This document shows, piece by piece, positions 30,344 to 39,491 of a stretch of DNA of 64,000 nucleotides (positions are counted from its first letter, which is position 1; every line of letters begins with the position of its first letter). The stretch comes from a virus, in IMG/VR virus record IMGVR_UViG_3300042691_044383, positions 52,633 to 116,632 of that record. One strand, given 5' to 3'. A program made the translations under genes and the position numbers. The notes under the pieces are model-generated. The model was not told the origin of the DNA. It did not search any database and saw nothing but the letters and a program-made list of their open reading frames with translations.

Positions 30344-31990
30344 CTATATCTCTGGCTGACAGTTACAGGACAAGCAGCTACTGGTGCTTCCGAGCATTTC
30401 TCGCTTCTGCGACAAAGCCTGCCCGTAAACTTCCGTGGGAACCGGAATTGAAGCAAGACCGCAGAATGAAACTATATCACCCACGAGGTCCGTTGCAATA
30501 TTAGTCACCGGTTTGCATTGGCTGCCGACCGGCGCTTGGTTTTCCCAGTAAGCTACCACGGCTATTGCCACACTGGTGTTTCCCGGTTCGTCGTAACAGC
30601 TCGGTAAGCATTGTTTTCCATAGAGAAGCGTCATGGACTGAGGGTCGGCGTAATCTACAGTGTACAAGTGCACGTGATTCTCGGAGTCCAATATCTCTGG
30701 CGACACTGCCACAGGCACTTGGCACGTCGAAGAGCCTTCCAGGTAGGTGTCAGGGCAGTGAAAAGCGTTGACGCCATAAGACAAGCCGCCAAAGACGTAA
30801 GGCAGAAAAAATACTTGTATTTTCAAATTGATCAGACAGCAGTTTGTCGGATTACATACCGCCACGCCCCACCGCACCTTGCAATCCGCATCGGTTGCCA
30901 CGCTGACGCGAATGAAGTCCTTTTCCCGCATAGCTTTTTCGACAAGCCACCGGTCTTTGTTGTCGCGGTAAAAATCTCTTGCCTCTTCGGCGGTGTGCGC
31001 TATGTCTTTGTACAGCGACCATTGCCGCTTCAAACCTTGGTAGGTTCTTGCGTAGTACTCGCAGTCGCAGCAGTTGCGACAGTCGTTGCTGAGCTTTATA
31101 GTGGCCGCAGCCTGCGAGGTCGACATCGCACTTGCCGAGTAGCTGAAAACCCTAGGGGTTGTAGACGATAGGGACAATGGTCGATGCTGCCGAATGCAAC
31201 CTTCGCTGTCCAACGTAAAGTTGTTGTGGCTGTCCGACCTTACTTTGTTCAAGGTACGCAGGACAGTCGCAGTGTCCACGCAGCCAGGGAAAACTCCAAG
31301 CCCCGATCCCGGCTCCGCGCTGAGCTGGATCTTTGTAGCCCTGCGACTCCCTTCAATAAGTCCGACCTCTCCGAAAAGATCGATAGCCGGTGACTCGACT
31401 TCAATCGGCAAGACGGTTTCCATGGCGAAGTTGTAGCCGCTTTGCAGGGTCAAGGCTTTTGCTGTGACTATCTCGTTTCCGATTTGGATGGATTTCACGC
31501 GACGCGGCAATTCATAGCCACACTCGGCGTAAAGCTCCCCGTTTTCCGGTTCTATGTTGTCGTCGTACGTGATTGCTAAGCCGTCTGTGACATCTTCCTG
31601 CGTCCACTGCGTGTGAATCACGCAACGACAAACAGCCATGTTGCTTTCCCACTCGATGACCCGCAGACGAGAATCCCAGTCGACTACTTTGTAAACGGAA
31701 GCCTCGGTCGAGTCAAAGACAATCTCCCCGTTCGCATCTTCCACGATCAGGTCGTAAGCGTGCGACGGCGTAGGTCTTCCAGGGAAAGGCGAAACACTGT
31801 TGGAACCGAAGCCGTAAAGCCAGGCTACCTTGAGCGGGTACTTGACAGATCCCGAGCTGTTTTCGAAAGACACAAAGAAGTCGGAAAAAAGCTGCTGTAT
31901 GTCCGACGAAGGATTAACGAAAGGATATAGGTTACCGCTGTTTGGCGGCTGATTTAAGCCTATGGCCTGCCTGCCGCGTGGGTGAGTCAT
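30344..31990 (-). CDS. Large fibre/baseplate protein
   Basis: 548 residues from ATG 31990, one base after the upstream stop. It starts MTHPRGRQAIGLNQPPN. The first half is beta-rich (AYDLIVEDANGEIVFDS). The centre has NDCRNCCDCEYYARTYQG followed by a helical segment with KDRWLVEKAMREKDFIRV. The C-terminus is Cys-rich (SSCLSCNCQPEI), which may be disulfide or metal bonded. No family is named. Position suggests a baseplate or fibre-network component. Confidence 0.55.
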   Translation of the reverse strand: MTHPRGRQAIGLNQPPNSGNLYPFVNPSSDIQQLFSDFFVSFENSSGSVKYPLKVAWLYGFGSNSVSPFPGRPTPSHAYDLIVEDANGEIVFDSTEASVYKVVDWDSRLRVIEWESNMAVCRCVIHTQWTQEDVTDGLAITYDDNIEPENGELYAECGYELPRRVKSIQIGNEIVTAKALTLQSGYNFAMETVLPIEVESPAIDLFGEVGLIEGSRRATKIQLSAEPGSGLGVFPGCVDTATVLRTLNKVRSDSHNNFTLDSEGCIRQHRPLSLSSTTPRVFSYSASAMSTSQAAATIKLSNDCRNCCDCEYYARTYQGLKRQWSLYKDIAHTAEEARDFYRDNKDRWLVEKAMREKDFIRVSVATDADCKVRWGVAVCNPTNCCLINLKIQVFFLPYVFGGLSYGVNAFHCPDTYLEGSSTCQVPVAVSPEILDSENHVHLYTVDYADPQSMTLLYGKQCLPSCYDEPGNTSVAIAVVAYWENQAPVGSQCKPVTNIATDLVGDIVSFCGLASIPVPTEVYGQALSQKREMLGSTSSCLSCNCQPEI

Positions 31991-31991
31991 G

Positions 31992-32948
31992 CTATTCCTC
32001 GCAATTGATGCAACGTTTGTCGCCCAGCCGGGCACCCAACACGGTAGCCGAGAAGGCCGCGTTTTCTGCAGCGAGCCTGTTTACGAATTGATCCAATGCG
32101 GCGCGTTGTGCGTTGAACAACTCCAAGTTCTGTGTTATCGACTCAAGCTCCGCGCATCCGCAGCACGGTGCACAGCAGGAGTCCGTAAGTTTTAATCCGC
32201 TGGCGATTTCTTCAAAAGTCAGACAGTCGTCACCGATCAGGTTGAAATTGCCATCGGGCGTAGGAGCTATTCCGTTGATTGTCTTGATACAAGGGGCACT
32301 GGACGCTTCTCCCGTGCACGTACAATCCGAGATGGTTCCTTCACCGCTAATTGCACTGATAACGACTTTGGTGTCAGTGAGCGTGTTGACAGTTGTCAAC
32401 TGTATGTTTCGACCTGCGACAAGCTCGATATCCCCGTACAACCGATCGCCTAGTACACCGTTGGAGCTGGCGACGCGGATCGCCGATATGCCTCGTATCA
32501 TGGGCCGGATTGCTTGTGGCTCTATCCTTGTGGCTGCCAGCTCGAAATTGAAAAGACCTGTGGGTTGTAGTTGAATGGATTCCAGCTTTCCGATCACGAC
32601 CTTGCCCGTCACGTCGTCGAACGGATCAATTCCACCGAGCGTGAAAACCTTGTTCCGAGTGAACTGATAAGCCGGGATCAGCGTCGAAGCCACGTCGACT
32701 ATGCCGACGCCAGAATCGTACGCAAGAATGAGTTGAACTCCGGATGCAAACAAACCTACCTGCCGGATAAAGAAAGTCCCGGTGGACATGTCCATTGCAG
32801 GCGAGACCGGTAGATCAAGCCCTACCAAGAAATCGTCGGGTAGAATAAACGCACCGCTAGTATCCGTCTTAGTCGCCTCGGCGACTAACGGATAGCTTCT
32901 TTGCGAATTGTGATTCAGGAACTCCAAGTTCCAATTGGCTATAGGCAT
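31992..32948 (-). CDS. Fibre/adaptor protein of the NLNxxRxYPF family
   Basis: 318 residues starting MPIANWNLEFLNHNSQRSYPL. A beta-rich part follows, then KTINGIAPTPDGNFNLIGDDC, the module also seen in 26817-27851 and 28653-30341. The C-terminus is helical, with CCAPCCGCAELES and CINCEE motifs (many Cys). Paralogy by shared N-terminus and module is directly visible. AGAGG precedes the ATG by 8 nt. Confidence 0.65.
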   Translation of the reverse strand: MPIANWNLEFLNHNSQRSYPLVAEATKTDTSGAFILPDDFLVGLDLPVSPAMDMSTGTFFIRQVGLFASGVQLILAYDSGVGIVDVASTLIPAYQFTRNKVFTLGGIDPFDDVTGKVVIGKLESIQLQPTGLFNFELAATRIEPQAIRPMIRGISAIRVASSNGVLGDRLYGDIELVAGRNIQLTTVNTLTDTKVVISAISGEGTISDCTCTGEASSAPCIKTINGIAPTPDGNFNLIGDDCLTFEEIASGLKLTDSCCAPCCGCAELESITQNLELFNAQRAALDQFVNRLAAENAAFSATVLGARLGDKRCINCEE

Positions 32949-32960
32949 CCTGTAAACCTC

Positions 32961-34778
32961 TTAGGAAGACGTTAAGACTCCGATCTGCTGCATGATGCCG
33001 ACTTCGCCAGTGTAGTTGTCGCTCGGGTCGCCCGGGTTGCGTGTCACGCGAAGGTACACGATGTCTCCCGGATCCACCTCGACGGCGCTGCTTAGTGCTT
33101 CAACGGCTTGGTTTGCCGTTACCGTGGCCACGGTAACAATGGTTAGCGCGACATAAGATTGGCTCACCGTGATCGGTATGTTTAAGCCGTCCACGGGTCT
33201 GCCTGTCTTAAAGTAGCTGACCGCAAGCTGCGGCAGTGTGCCCGCTGCCTTGCCCAGTATCCGAGGCCGAAAACGGAACTGAGAGTTAGCCGGTGCGTCT
33301 CCGGGTACCTCGAACTTGACGACGTAGCTTGTCGCCGTATCGTTCGGCATCCCGAGATACAAAACCGGATAACTTTCTTCCGTAACGCCCTCCAACCGAA
33401 CCAGCTGACTCGACAACTCGCGAGAAGGCTGGCTGAGCACCCCAACCCCAATCTTCCCCTGGTAATACGTGTTGCCGCCAGCGATAAAGCTAGTGTCGCC
33501 ACTGAGCAAGACGTTCGCAGACGTGGCATACACGCCTTCAACAACTTTTCCGCTGCTGAACTCGTTGGTGACAGGGTCAAACGTTTTCAATACCGAGTAA
33601 CCGGCCACGTTCGCAGGGCCGTTCATCAGCGACAAGTCCAAGTCGATGTCGAGATCGCCGGAGAAAGCAACGTCTGTTTTGCCTGCGCAAAGAACTTTCA
33701 GCCTAGGATCCAGCGATCGCAGACTTGTTACCGAGCTGTTGTCAGTGGCAAAGCCTACTCGAGTAAAATAAAGTTTGATGCTTATAGGCTTGGAGGCAGG
33801 GTCGCACTCGGTGTAAACACTGCTCATCGAGACAGTAGTGTCGAGATCCGTTGCCCATGGAACTTCGTCATAACAATCGCTCATCCACCAGATACCGTCG
33901 CGGTTAACGACAACAAGATCTGAGAGCAGCTGCTGCCCGTACCACTTACGCTCCGCAAGCGTGTCGTAGATGCTGGGTCGCTGCATGATTACCGAAGCAG
34001 ACTGCAGGGGAACAGGCGGGAACACGCTCTGCAGCGACGCATCGGCGGCCAAGTTATAGCCGAACTTGGCTCCGGTCGGTGCTTTCCCTTCAAACACGAC
34101 ATCGTCAGCCGGTAACCACCCGGGCAAGTCCGCGTCTGCAGAAGTGATCACGTGCGGATCGCCAGCGTCGGGAGGCGTAACCTGCCCGGCAGGCATCGCG
34201 GTCAAGTCGAAGACGTAATGCCTGTGGTTTTCCAGAAAATCGACGAAAGAAGGATTAACGTACACGTTACCGGCGTTATCTGTCTTGCAGACCGGTATCG
34301 ACAAAGGCGGCGACTGCCGGGTTAGCTTCCCGGCGCTAACGCCAGAAAGATACCATAATCCAGGCGGGACATTCCCGTCGTTGTCCAAGTCAGTTCCGAC
34401 CGCAGCCGTTATGTCGATTTTCGCGTAGCCGAAAAGCAAGATGTCGGCCAGCGTCGAGTTAAGCTTCTCTGCGACCACGCCCCACACTTGGGATTGGTTC
34501 GGTACGACAAGGTACCCTGTGGCGGAATCGGACTCGCTTGTAGCGAAAGCGGGCTCGAACCTTGACGTTGCAGGGTTAAAGAACACAGGCTGTCCGACTT
34601 GGATCGTGGAAACAACGGTTTGCGATCTAGCGTAAACGGTTGATCCGATGTTGGCGGCCTCGAGCAGGCCTATCATGTACTTGAGATTTTGGTCCAGCTG
34701 GCTCATGGGCCGGTTGGCAGTTCCCGGTGCGACGGGCTCGTTCTCTTTTATGTACTGAATGAAACGATTTAATCCCAT
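32961..34778 (-). CDS. Large virion protein
   Basis: 605 residues starting MGLNRFIQYIKENEPVAPGT. An N-terminal helix is followed by beta-rich domains (VGQPVFFNPATSRFEPAF, LENHRHYVFDLTAMPAG, FTRVGFATDNSSVTSL). It has the length and composition of baseplate or fibre proteins. GGAG precedes the ATG. No motif identifies its family. Confidence 0.6.
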   Translation of the reverse strand: MGLNRFIQYIKENEPVAPGTANRPMSQLDQNLKYMIGLLEAANIGSTVYARSQTVVSTIQVGQPVFFNPATSRFEPAFATSESDSATGYLVVPNQSQVWGVVAEKLNSTLADILLFGYAKIDITAAVGTDLDNDGNVPPGLWYLSGVSAGKLTRQSPPLSIPVCKTDNAGNVYVNPSFVDFLENHRHYVFDLTAMPAGQVTPPDAGDPHVITSADADLPGWLPADDVVFEGKAPTGAKFGYNLAADASLQSVFPPVPLQSASVIMQRPSIYDTLAERKWYGQQLLSDLVVVNRDGIWWMSDCYDEVPWATDLDTTVSMSSVYTECDPASKPISIKLYFTRVGFATDNSSVTSLRSLDPRLKVLCAGKTDVAFSGDLDIDLDLSLMNGPANVAGYSVLKTFDPVTNEFSSGKVVEGVYATSANVLLSGDTSFIAGGNTYYQGKIGVGVLSQPSRELSSQLVRLEGVTEESYPVLYLGMPNDTATSYVVKFEVPGDAPANSQFRFRPRILGKAAGTLPQLAVSYFKTGRPVDGLNIPITVSQSYVALTIVTVATVTANQAVEALSSAVEVDPGDIVYLRVTRNPGDPSDNYTGEVGIMQQIGVLTSS

Positions 34779-34788
34779 TTGCTGCTCC

Positions 34789-35382
34789 CTAGCTCAAAGT
34801 GGTTTGCCATTCAATTCCGATCTGGCTGGAAGGCAATTTTTGTTGCTGATCCGCCGTGGTGTAATACCAGCTGCTATAAAGCAAGTCTTGCGTAAAATCC
34901 GTGGCGTCAACAAGTGCCACAAGGCTACCACCGAACACGACCGAGTTCGCTGCGGCAGAAAAAGGTTTCCCGTGCACGCCGACCGAGCCGCTGCTTCTTG
35001 CGAAATAGGACATCCGGTTATCCGTAAGACCTTCGCCGTCCGAGCTGAGCTCCGCCGAGATGACCGGAATACGCAGATAGTCGCGGTTCGAGCTAAGCGA
35101 GAGACCGTTGTAGTAGCTGACATCTCGCGTGCGATCGAAGGTAGGCGGACTTACCGGGTCGCCAGGATTGTCCGTGTTTTCAAACTCCAAGTACATGCCG
35201 CTAATCCGGTACCGGCTATCTCCGCTCGTCAACAGCTTTGCTGCGATAGTTGCCCACTGGTAAAGAATCAAGTTAGGCTTAAAGTCCGTTGTCGGAGCCC
35301 ACTTAAACGGAGGCAGCGTTAAATCTTCAACCTTGTAAGCTCGAACTCGTCCAGCCACGCCCGTACAAAACTTGGCAGTCAT
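34789..35382 (-). CDS. Putative baseplate protein
   Basis: 197 residues from ATG 35382 (TAATG overlap). It starts MTAKFCTGVAGRVRAYKVED and has a beta-rich C-terminus (DATDFTQDLLYSSWYY). A central part has SRYRISGMYLEFENTDNPGD. It is coupled to the 35382-36941 gene and is likely part of the same baseplate substructure. Not otherwise recognised. Confidence 0.55.
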   Translation of the reverse strand: MTAKFCTGVAGRVRAYKVEDLTLPPFKWAPTTDFKPNLILYQWATIAAKLLTSGDSRYRISGMYLEFENTDNPGDPVSPPTFDRTRDVSYYNGLSLSSNRDYLRIPVISAELSSDGEGLTDNRMSYFARSSGSVGVHGKPFSAAANSVVFGGSLVALVDATDFTQDLLYSSWYYTTADQQQKLPSSQIGIEWQTTLS

Positions 35383-36941
35383 TAAACGCACCTTCCACTG
35401 ATTGATTTTATTTTTGACTCTTCAGTTACGTATGCTTCGTATCCAAGCGACTCGGAAACGGTTAAACACTGGAAGTTTTCAAAGCTTTCAGTGTACCCTG
35501 GCGACTCCGGCGTACCGTAACCTTCCATGATGATAGGGTTGTCGGCATACGCTAAGTCCACCAGCAAGATCATCAACGTGTGCGGTGGCATCACCTTTCG
35601 AAGCTGCGACACAGGCACAAATTCTAGCCTATTCTGCAGTTTGCTTCCAGGTTTAACTTTCACGATGAAAACGTTGAACCGGAGCAGGTTGTCTACCAGA
35701 AACTTCAACGGGTTGATCTCCGCAGGCAAAGAGTCAGCCGTCGGCTGGCCGACAGGGTTCTCCCGCACGTCTAGCAGCATCGCTAATGTTTCGTTCTTAG
35801 CTATGCCGTTTGCGTGGACATCCTCCCAAAACTTCGAAACGTCTCGCGGAAAGCCGCCCAAATCCCAGGTGACCTTGGTATAGCCGTCGACATCAAGTTC
35901 TGTTTGTACCGGGACGTTTGCGTTCGAAAAAACGAGGCCGTCGTGATACCCCTTCGTCAGCATACCGGTGTCCATCGTTAAACTGTCGACGCCGCAATTA
36001 ACGTCGAATCCCCGGTTAAGCTCAATGATTTCGAACGTGTCAGTGAGCGACTGGCCTGCGTAAACCGTCTGCCCGACGGAAACGACAGGCGTTGCCGTGG
36101 AAGGATATGCATACACGTTTGAGTTCGTTATCACTTTCAAACCTGTTGCGTCGGTGGCAATGGCTTCGACAACTTCCGTTGCATCGATCACTAGAGGTAT
36201 GCCAAAGACAGCGGCCAAAGCTTGTTGCTGCGAACGAGCGCTGGTCCCCTCGTTAAAGCTTTCGAGTACAGCGTTCACCAGCGTCTTGTAGCCTGCGCTG
36301 GATCGCATAGGCAAATTCAGAGCGTAACCGAACTGGTCGTAAATGTAATTCCAGTCCCACTTAGATCGATAAAACCACAAGGTAATTTCAGTGTCAACGA
36401 TCTCCCCAACCGCGTTCAATATTTCCTTCTTCGGAATGTCCGGGTTGTCGAACGGGTTAGCGACAAAAACAACTGTGTTTTCTTCCAGCCAGAAGTCGAT
36501 GCCGTTAAGCATCTGCACCGTAGGCTGCGTGACCTGTTCAAATACGACGGAGCACTCTACAAGCTCGCGAGGCTTACTGATCGCGTAATAACGAGAAGTC
36601 GGTATTTGTCCGTAGAAAAGTTCAGCTTGGCTTTTGTACTTGTAGGCTGTTCCCGTGAGATAACGCGCAAGCAAACTTATGTCGGTGTTAAGAGCTGAAC
36701 GTCTTACCTGCACTGCGTACCAGTCGTCTTGATGATAGACAGGCACGTTTTTTCGTGAAACGCTGTTTACTAGCTCAAGGAACTGCGTGTTGACTTGCTG
36801 GTATAGCTGCCCGACAACGTTACTGATATCCGAAACCAGGCCGTTACCCTGGTAAAGCGAAGCCCAAAAGCTACCCAGTACGCTCAGCAGCGAGTCAGGT
36901 CTATCGAAGTCATTCTGAGGATACTTGTAAAGTTGCGGCAT
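35382..36941 (-). CDS. Putative baseplate/tail protein (position of P2 gpI)
   Basis: 519 residues. N-terminal helices (SVLGSFWASLYQ, DISNVVGQLYQQVNTQFLELV), then a folded middle and a C-terminus with LTVSESLGYEAYVTEESK. It follows, after the protease block, the baseplate J-like gene, the place of the gpI-type tail protein in many myophages; that assignment rests on gene order only. The last bases overlap the next gene's ATG. Confidence 0.5.
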   Translation of the reverse strand: MPQLYKYPQNDFDRPDSLLSVLGSFWASLYQGNGLVSDISNVVGQLYQQVNTQFLELVNSVSRKNVPVYHQDDWYAVQVRRSALNTDISLLARYLTGTAYKYKSQAELFYGQIPTSRYYAISKPRELVECSVVFEQVTQPTVQMLNGIDFWLEENTVVFVANPFDNPDIPKKEILNAVGEIVDTEITLWFYRSKWDWNYIYDQFGYALNLPMRSSAGYKTLVNAVLESFNEGTSARSQQQALAAVFGIPLVIDATEVVEAIATDATGLKVITNSNVYAYPSTATPVVSVGQTVYAGQSLTDTFEIIELNRGFDVNCGVDSLTMDTGMLTKGYHDGLVFSNANVPVQTELDVDGYTKVTWDLGGFPRDVSKFWEDVHANGIAKNETLAMLLDVRENPVGQPTADSLPAEINPLKFLVDNLLRFNVFIVKVKPGSKLQNRLEFVPVSQLRKVMPPHTLMILLVDLAYADNPIIMEGYGTPESPGYTESFENFQCLTVSESLGYEAYVTEESKIKSISGRCV

Positions 36942-37263
36942 CGGCTTTTTCTTGGAATAGCTTGTCTAGAAAGTAATCGATAGCAAGCTTCATTGTAGCC
37001 GACAGCAGAACTTGCAGTAATAGCGTTAGAATGACGCCGCCCGTGATGAACTTGTAGGCCTTCTTTTCAAGTTGAGCGCGATTAGCGTTTGGGTTTTCCT
37101 CCCAAGCTTGTTTGACCGCGTCCATTGCCCTGCGAACGTCTGCCCGCTCCTTTTCAATGCGAAATATTTCCCGGCTACGATTTTTGCCTACGGCTTGCAT
37201 GTAGGTTAAATCGTCCAGGTTGCGCGAAGCGCAGAATGCCGTCGCCGTCTTTTCCCAATCCAT
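36910..37263 (-). CDS. Small transmembrane protein
   Basis: 117 residues. A charged helical N-terminal half (KERADVRRAMDAVKQAWEEN) is followed by one hydrophobic segment (GGVILTLLLQVLLSATMKLAI) and a short charged tail. GAGG precedes the ATG. This architecture, a cytosolic coiled part with one membrane span, could be a holin-like or anchor protein. It stands at the end of the envelope block that includes two proteases. Confidence 0.6.
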   Translation of the reverse strand: MDWEKTATAFCASRNLDDLTYMQAVGKNRSREIFRIEKERADVRRAMDAVKQAWEENPNANRAQLEKKAYKFITGGVILTLLLQVLLSATMKLAIDYFLDKLFQEKADAATLQVSSE

Positions 37264-37264
37264 A

Positions 37265-37552
37265 CTAATCCTCTGCTTTCAAAAGCACGTCGATGGGCGA
37301 GTTATCGATTTCGACCTTAAGGCCGCCGCCGACGTTTTTTACACCAGATATCGTCGTCTTTACCATTATCGGGCCGACTTTCACTCGCACCTTCACGGGA
37401 GGATTGAAGCGAAGGACACCTGCCTGCAAAGTTACTTCCTGCAAGTTGGAAAAGTCCGCCGTACCGCCGTTGAAATCTACGCACCCTGTTTGCAACAATT
37501 GCGACAGGGTGGAATGCAACTTCTCGGGTATGCCGACCGGGTAGTTTAACAT
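37265..37552 (-). CDS. Unknown small beta-rich protein
   Basis: 95 residues from ATG 37552 (TAATG overlap with the lipoprotein gene). It begins MLNYPVGIPEKLHSTLSQLL and then has alternating strands (FNPPVKVRVKVGPIMVKTTI). The function is unknown. A C-terminal EIDNSPIDVLLKAED follows. Its coupling to the lipoprotein points to a shared envelope role. Confidence 0.6.
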   Translation of the reverse strand: MLNYPVGIPEKLHSTLSQLLQTGCVDFNGGTADFSNLQEVTLQAGVLRFNPPVKVRVKVGPIMVKTTISGVKNVGGGLKVEIDNSPIDVLLKAED

Positions 37553-38157
37553 TATTGGGGACACGGTTGCCCTTGCGGGCATGTGCTGTAGGTACGATTT
37601 CTGCGAAAAACTGTCGGGGCTCGGTTTGTTGCGTAGTATTGAGTCACAGGGGCAGCGTTCACGGATCGAATCTGCGAGCCATAAGCCGAGTAGCCGTTAT
37701 GCAAATTATCGTGCATGGCTTGCAGTTCGGTCATGGTTTTTCCGTCTACGTTCAAACCGTGAACTTGCCGAAGGTGATCCGCAAGCTCAACGAGTGTGTA
37801 GTTCCAGTCACCTTCTACGTTCCAGTTTGAGCCCGGCATGCGTGTTACGCTCCCGTTTGAAAATGTCGGAGCGTCAACGCGTACGTTAGCCGCTTGCACA
37901 GGCTTTGCAAGCACTGTATTCGCTTGCGGCTCTTTCGCCTTCGCTTGAAGATCGTTGACGGCTTGTTCGATACGTTCCAGTGTCGAACGGTAACTTTGCA
38001 ACTCCGACATTGTCTCGCTGTGGGACTGTTGGATGGATTCCGTGACCGCAGCGTTGAAGCGTTCAACGAGATCGTCTTTCAACGGTTGCGGTGAAGGTGA
38101 GCACCCTAGCAAGAACAGTAAAGCGGCGGTAAAAAAACTAGCTACCAATTTCTTCAT
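37552..38157 (-). CDS. Lipoprotein with a planctomycete-style domain
   Basis: 201 residues from ATG 38157 (GAGGAG 7 nt upstream). The signal MKKLVASFFTAALLFLLGC has lipobox LLGC. The mature part has a coiled helix with IQQSHSETMSELQSYRSTLE, then WNYTLVELADHLRQVHGLNV and TELQAMHDNLHNG, and a C-terminal TCPQGQPCPQ. The HLRxxHG...LHDNLHN module and the CPxGxxCP tail are, as I recall, typical of planctomycete proteins, which supports that host. It is likely an outer-membrane lipoprotein made during infection. It overlaps the peptidase gene by 20 nt. Confidence 0.75.
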   Translation of the reverse strand: MKKLVASFFTAALLFLLGCSPSPQPLKDDLVERFNAAVTESIQQSHSETMSELQSYRSTLERIEQAVNDLQAKAKEPQANTVLAKPVQAANVRVDAPTFSNGSVTRMPGSNWNVEGDWNYTLVELADHLRQVHGLNVDGKTMTELQAMHDNLHNGYSAYGSQIRSVNAAPVTQYYATNRAPTVFRRNRTYSTCPQGQPCPQ

Positions 38158-39094
38158 CGTCAAACTCCTCGTAGTCATCTGCCTCATTCGTCGGTTCTTC
38201 GTGACTGTCCGCCTCATGCATGTGGAGTAACTCGAGCAGATGCTCTCGCTCTTCTTCCGCCAGATGCTCTCGCTCTTCTTCCGCTTCGACTTCGGCGGAC
38301 TTTTCCGTTATCTTGAAGTATGGCGAATTACTGTACCAATCTACAGGCACAGGCTCTTTGGATCCCATAAGGCCGATCGCAGTAGTCCAACTGTCAGCAA
38401 GCATGGCCTTCCAAGCGCTCGGCGTGATCAAGTACTGCCCATCCCCGTGCGAATTCATTGCACGAAGGTCGCCGTCACGGGTGTAGCCTAGGATGCACAT
38501 GGCGTGACCGCCGCGACCTGGAACGAAACGACGGATCACTCGGTCGGAGGGTATTGTCGAACCCCCGTAACGAATACCGAAGTTGATGGCACCCCCGCCA
38601 CCAATGAAGTCAAGTAATTCGTCGTGATCGGGAGAAACCTGCCACGCAGATTTTGCCTTGTACTCAGCACCCGCCTTGTAATTAGCTTCACTCAAAATCT
38701 CGTTGCGTTCGGCTCGGCCAGGGTATGCCCGAGGGTACCCTGTCAACTTCTCCAGCGGACACCCGGTCTCTATCGCCAGCTTCGCGCCGCCGGAAACCGT
38801 TGACCCGTTGTCAGACCCGAGAAGCCCGTCGATCTTCTGTGTTGCCAGGTACGCAAAGATTCTGGAGAGCTGCACCTTCTTGCCGGCCACGAAAGCGCAG
38901 CGTTCTAGTACCGAGGAAAGCGAGTTGCCTTGGCAACTTCCGATCTGAAACTGATTTTCCTCGCGGTGCCAGTCGATAGCCACTTCGGAGGGCCGCCGGA
39001 AAGACCGCCACACACTACTTTGCATCGGTAAAACAGGCAGCGACTTCAAGTACTTGCGATCTTCTCGCTCGAAATTGTAACTCGTAAAAATCAT
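38138..39094 (-). CDS. Papain-like cysteine peptidase
   Basis: 318 residues. Catalytic motifs: FQIGSCQGNSLS with Gln50 (oxyanion hole) and Cys54, GRGGHAMCILGYT with His197, and AMNSHGDGQYL with Asn214, in the order and spacing of C1-type peptidases. The C-terminus is a charged tail with a duplicated EEEREHLA/EEEREHLL unit and acidic end (EADDYEEFDDEE). There is no obvious prodomain or signal peptide. Possible roles are prohead maturation or cleavage of a host envelope protein; the neighbours are all membrane proteins or proteases, which favours the latter. Confidence 0.8.
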   Translation of the reverse strand: MIFTSYNFEREDRKYLKSLPVLPMQSSVWRSFRRPSEVAIDWHREENQFQIGSCQGNSLSSVLERCAFVAGKKVQLSRIFAYLATQKIDGLLGSDNGSTVSGGAKLAIETGCPLEKLTGYPRAYPGRAERNEILSEANYKAGAEYKAKSAWQVSPDHDELLDFIGGGGAINFGIRYGGSTIPSDRVIRRFVPGRGGHAMCILGYTRDGDLRAMNSHGDGQYLITPSAWKAMLADSWTTAIGLMGSKEPVPVDWYSNSPYFKITEKSAEVEAEEEREHLAEEEREHLLELLHMHEADSHEEPTNEADDYEEFDDEEIGS

Positions 39095-39480
39095 TATTTT
39101 GCATAGCTCCGTAACAGGGACTCGTGCGACTCTTTGGACCAGCCGCCTTTGTTTTTGAAGTAGTCGGCCTCGGCTCGGGCCAGTTTTTCGAAAGCAAGCT
39201 TGCGAGCAGGTTCTTGCCCGGCGGCTTGAAACTCCCAGACTTCTTGTTCAGTTTGCAGTTCGCCTGTGCTTAACCTGTCGGCAGCTTTTCCTTGGTGGAT
39301 TCGCCAAAGACTTTCGTAGGTTTCAAAAGCTTCATTCGCTAAATCCGCATTTAGCGTTTTTCGGTTTGGCGAAAACCAGCTGGTCGGAACCAATAACAAA
39401 ACACCCAGCAAACCGCAAACCAAAATGGCCCACGGGAAGCTGGGTGTATTTTCTTCGCCTGCGATCCGTGCAGTATTCAT
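39094..39480 (-). CDS. Small transmembrane protein
   Basis: 128 residues from ATG 39480 (AAGGG upstream). One membrane segment (FPWAILVCGLLGVLLLVPTSWF) stands near the N-terminus, then a long helical part with two Leu/Glu-rich stretches. A possible inner-membrane partner of the small membrane protein at 39492. Function unknown. Confidence 0.6.
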   Translation of the reverse strand: MNTARIAGEENTPSFPWAILVCGLLGVLLLVPTSWFSPNRKTLNADLANEAFETYESLWRIHQGKAADRLSTGELQTEQEVWEFQAAGQEPARKLAFEKLARAEADYFKNKGGWSKESHESLLRSYAK

Positions 39481-39491
39481 CAAGATTGCCC

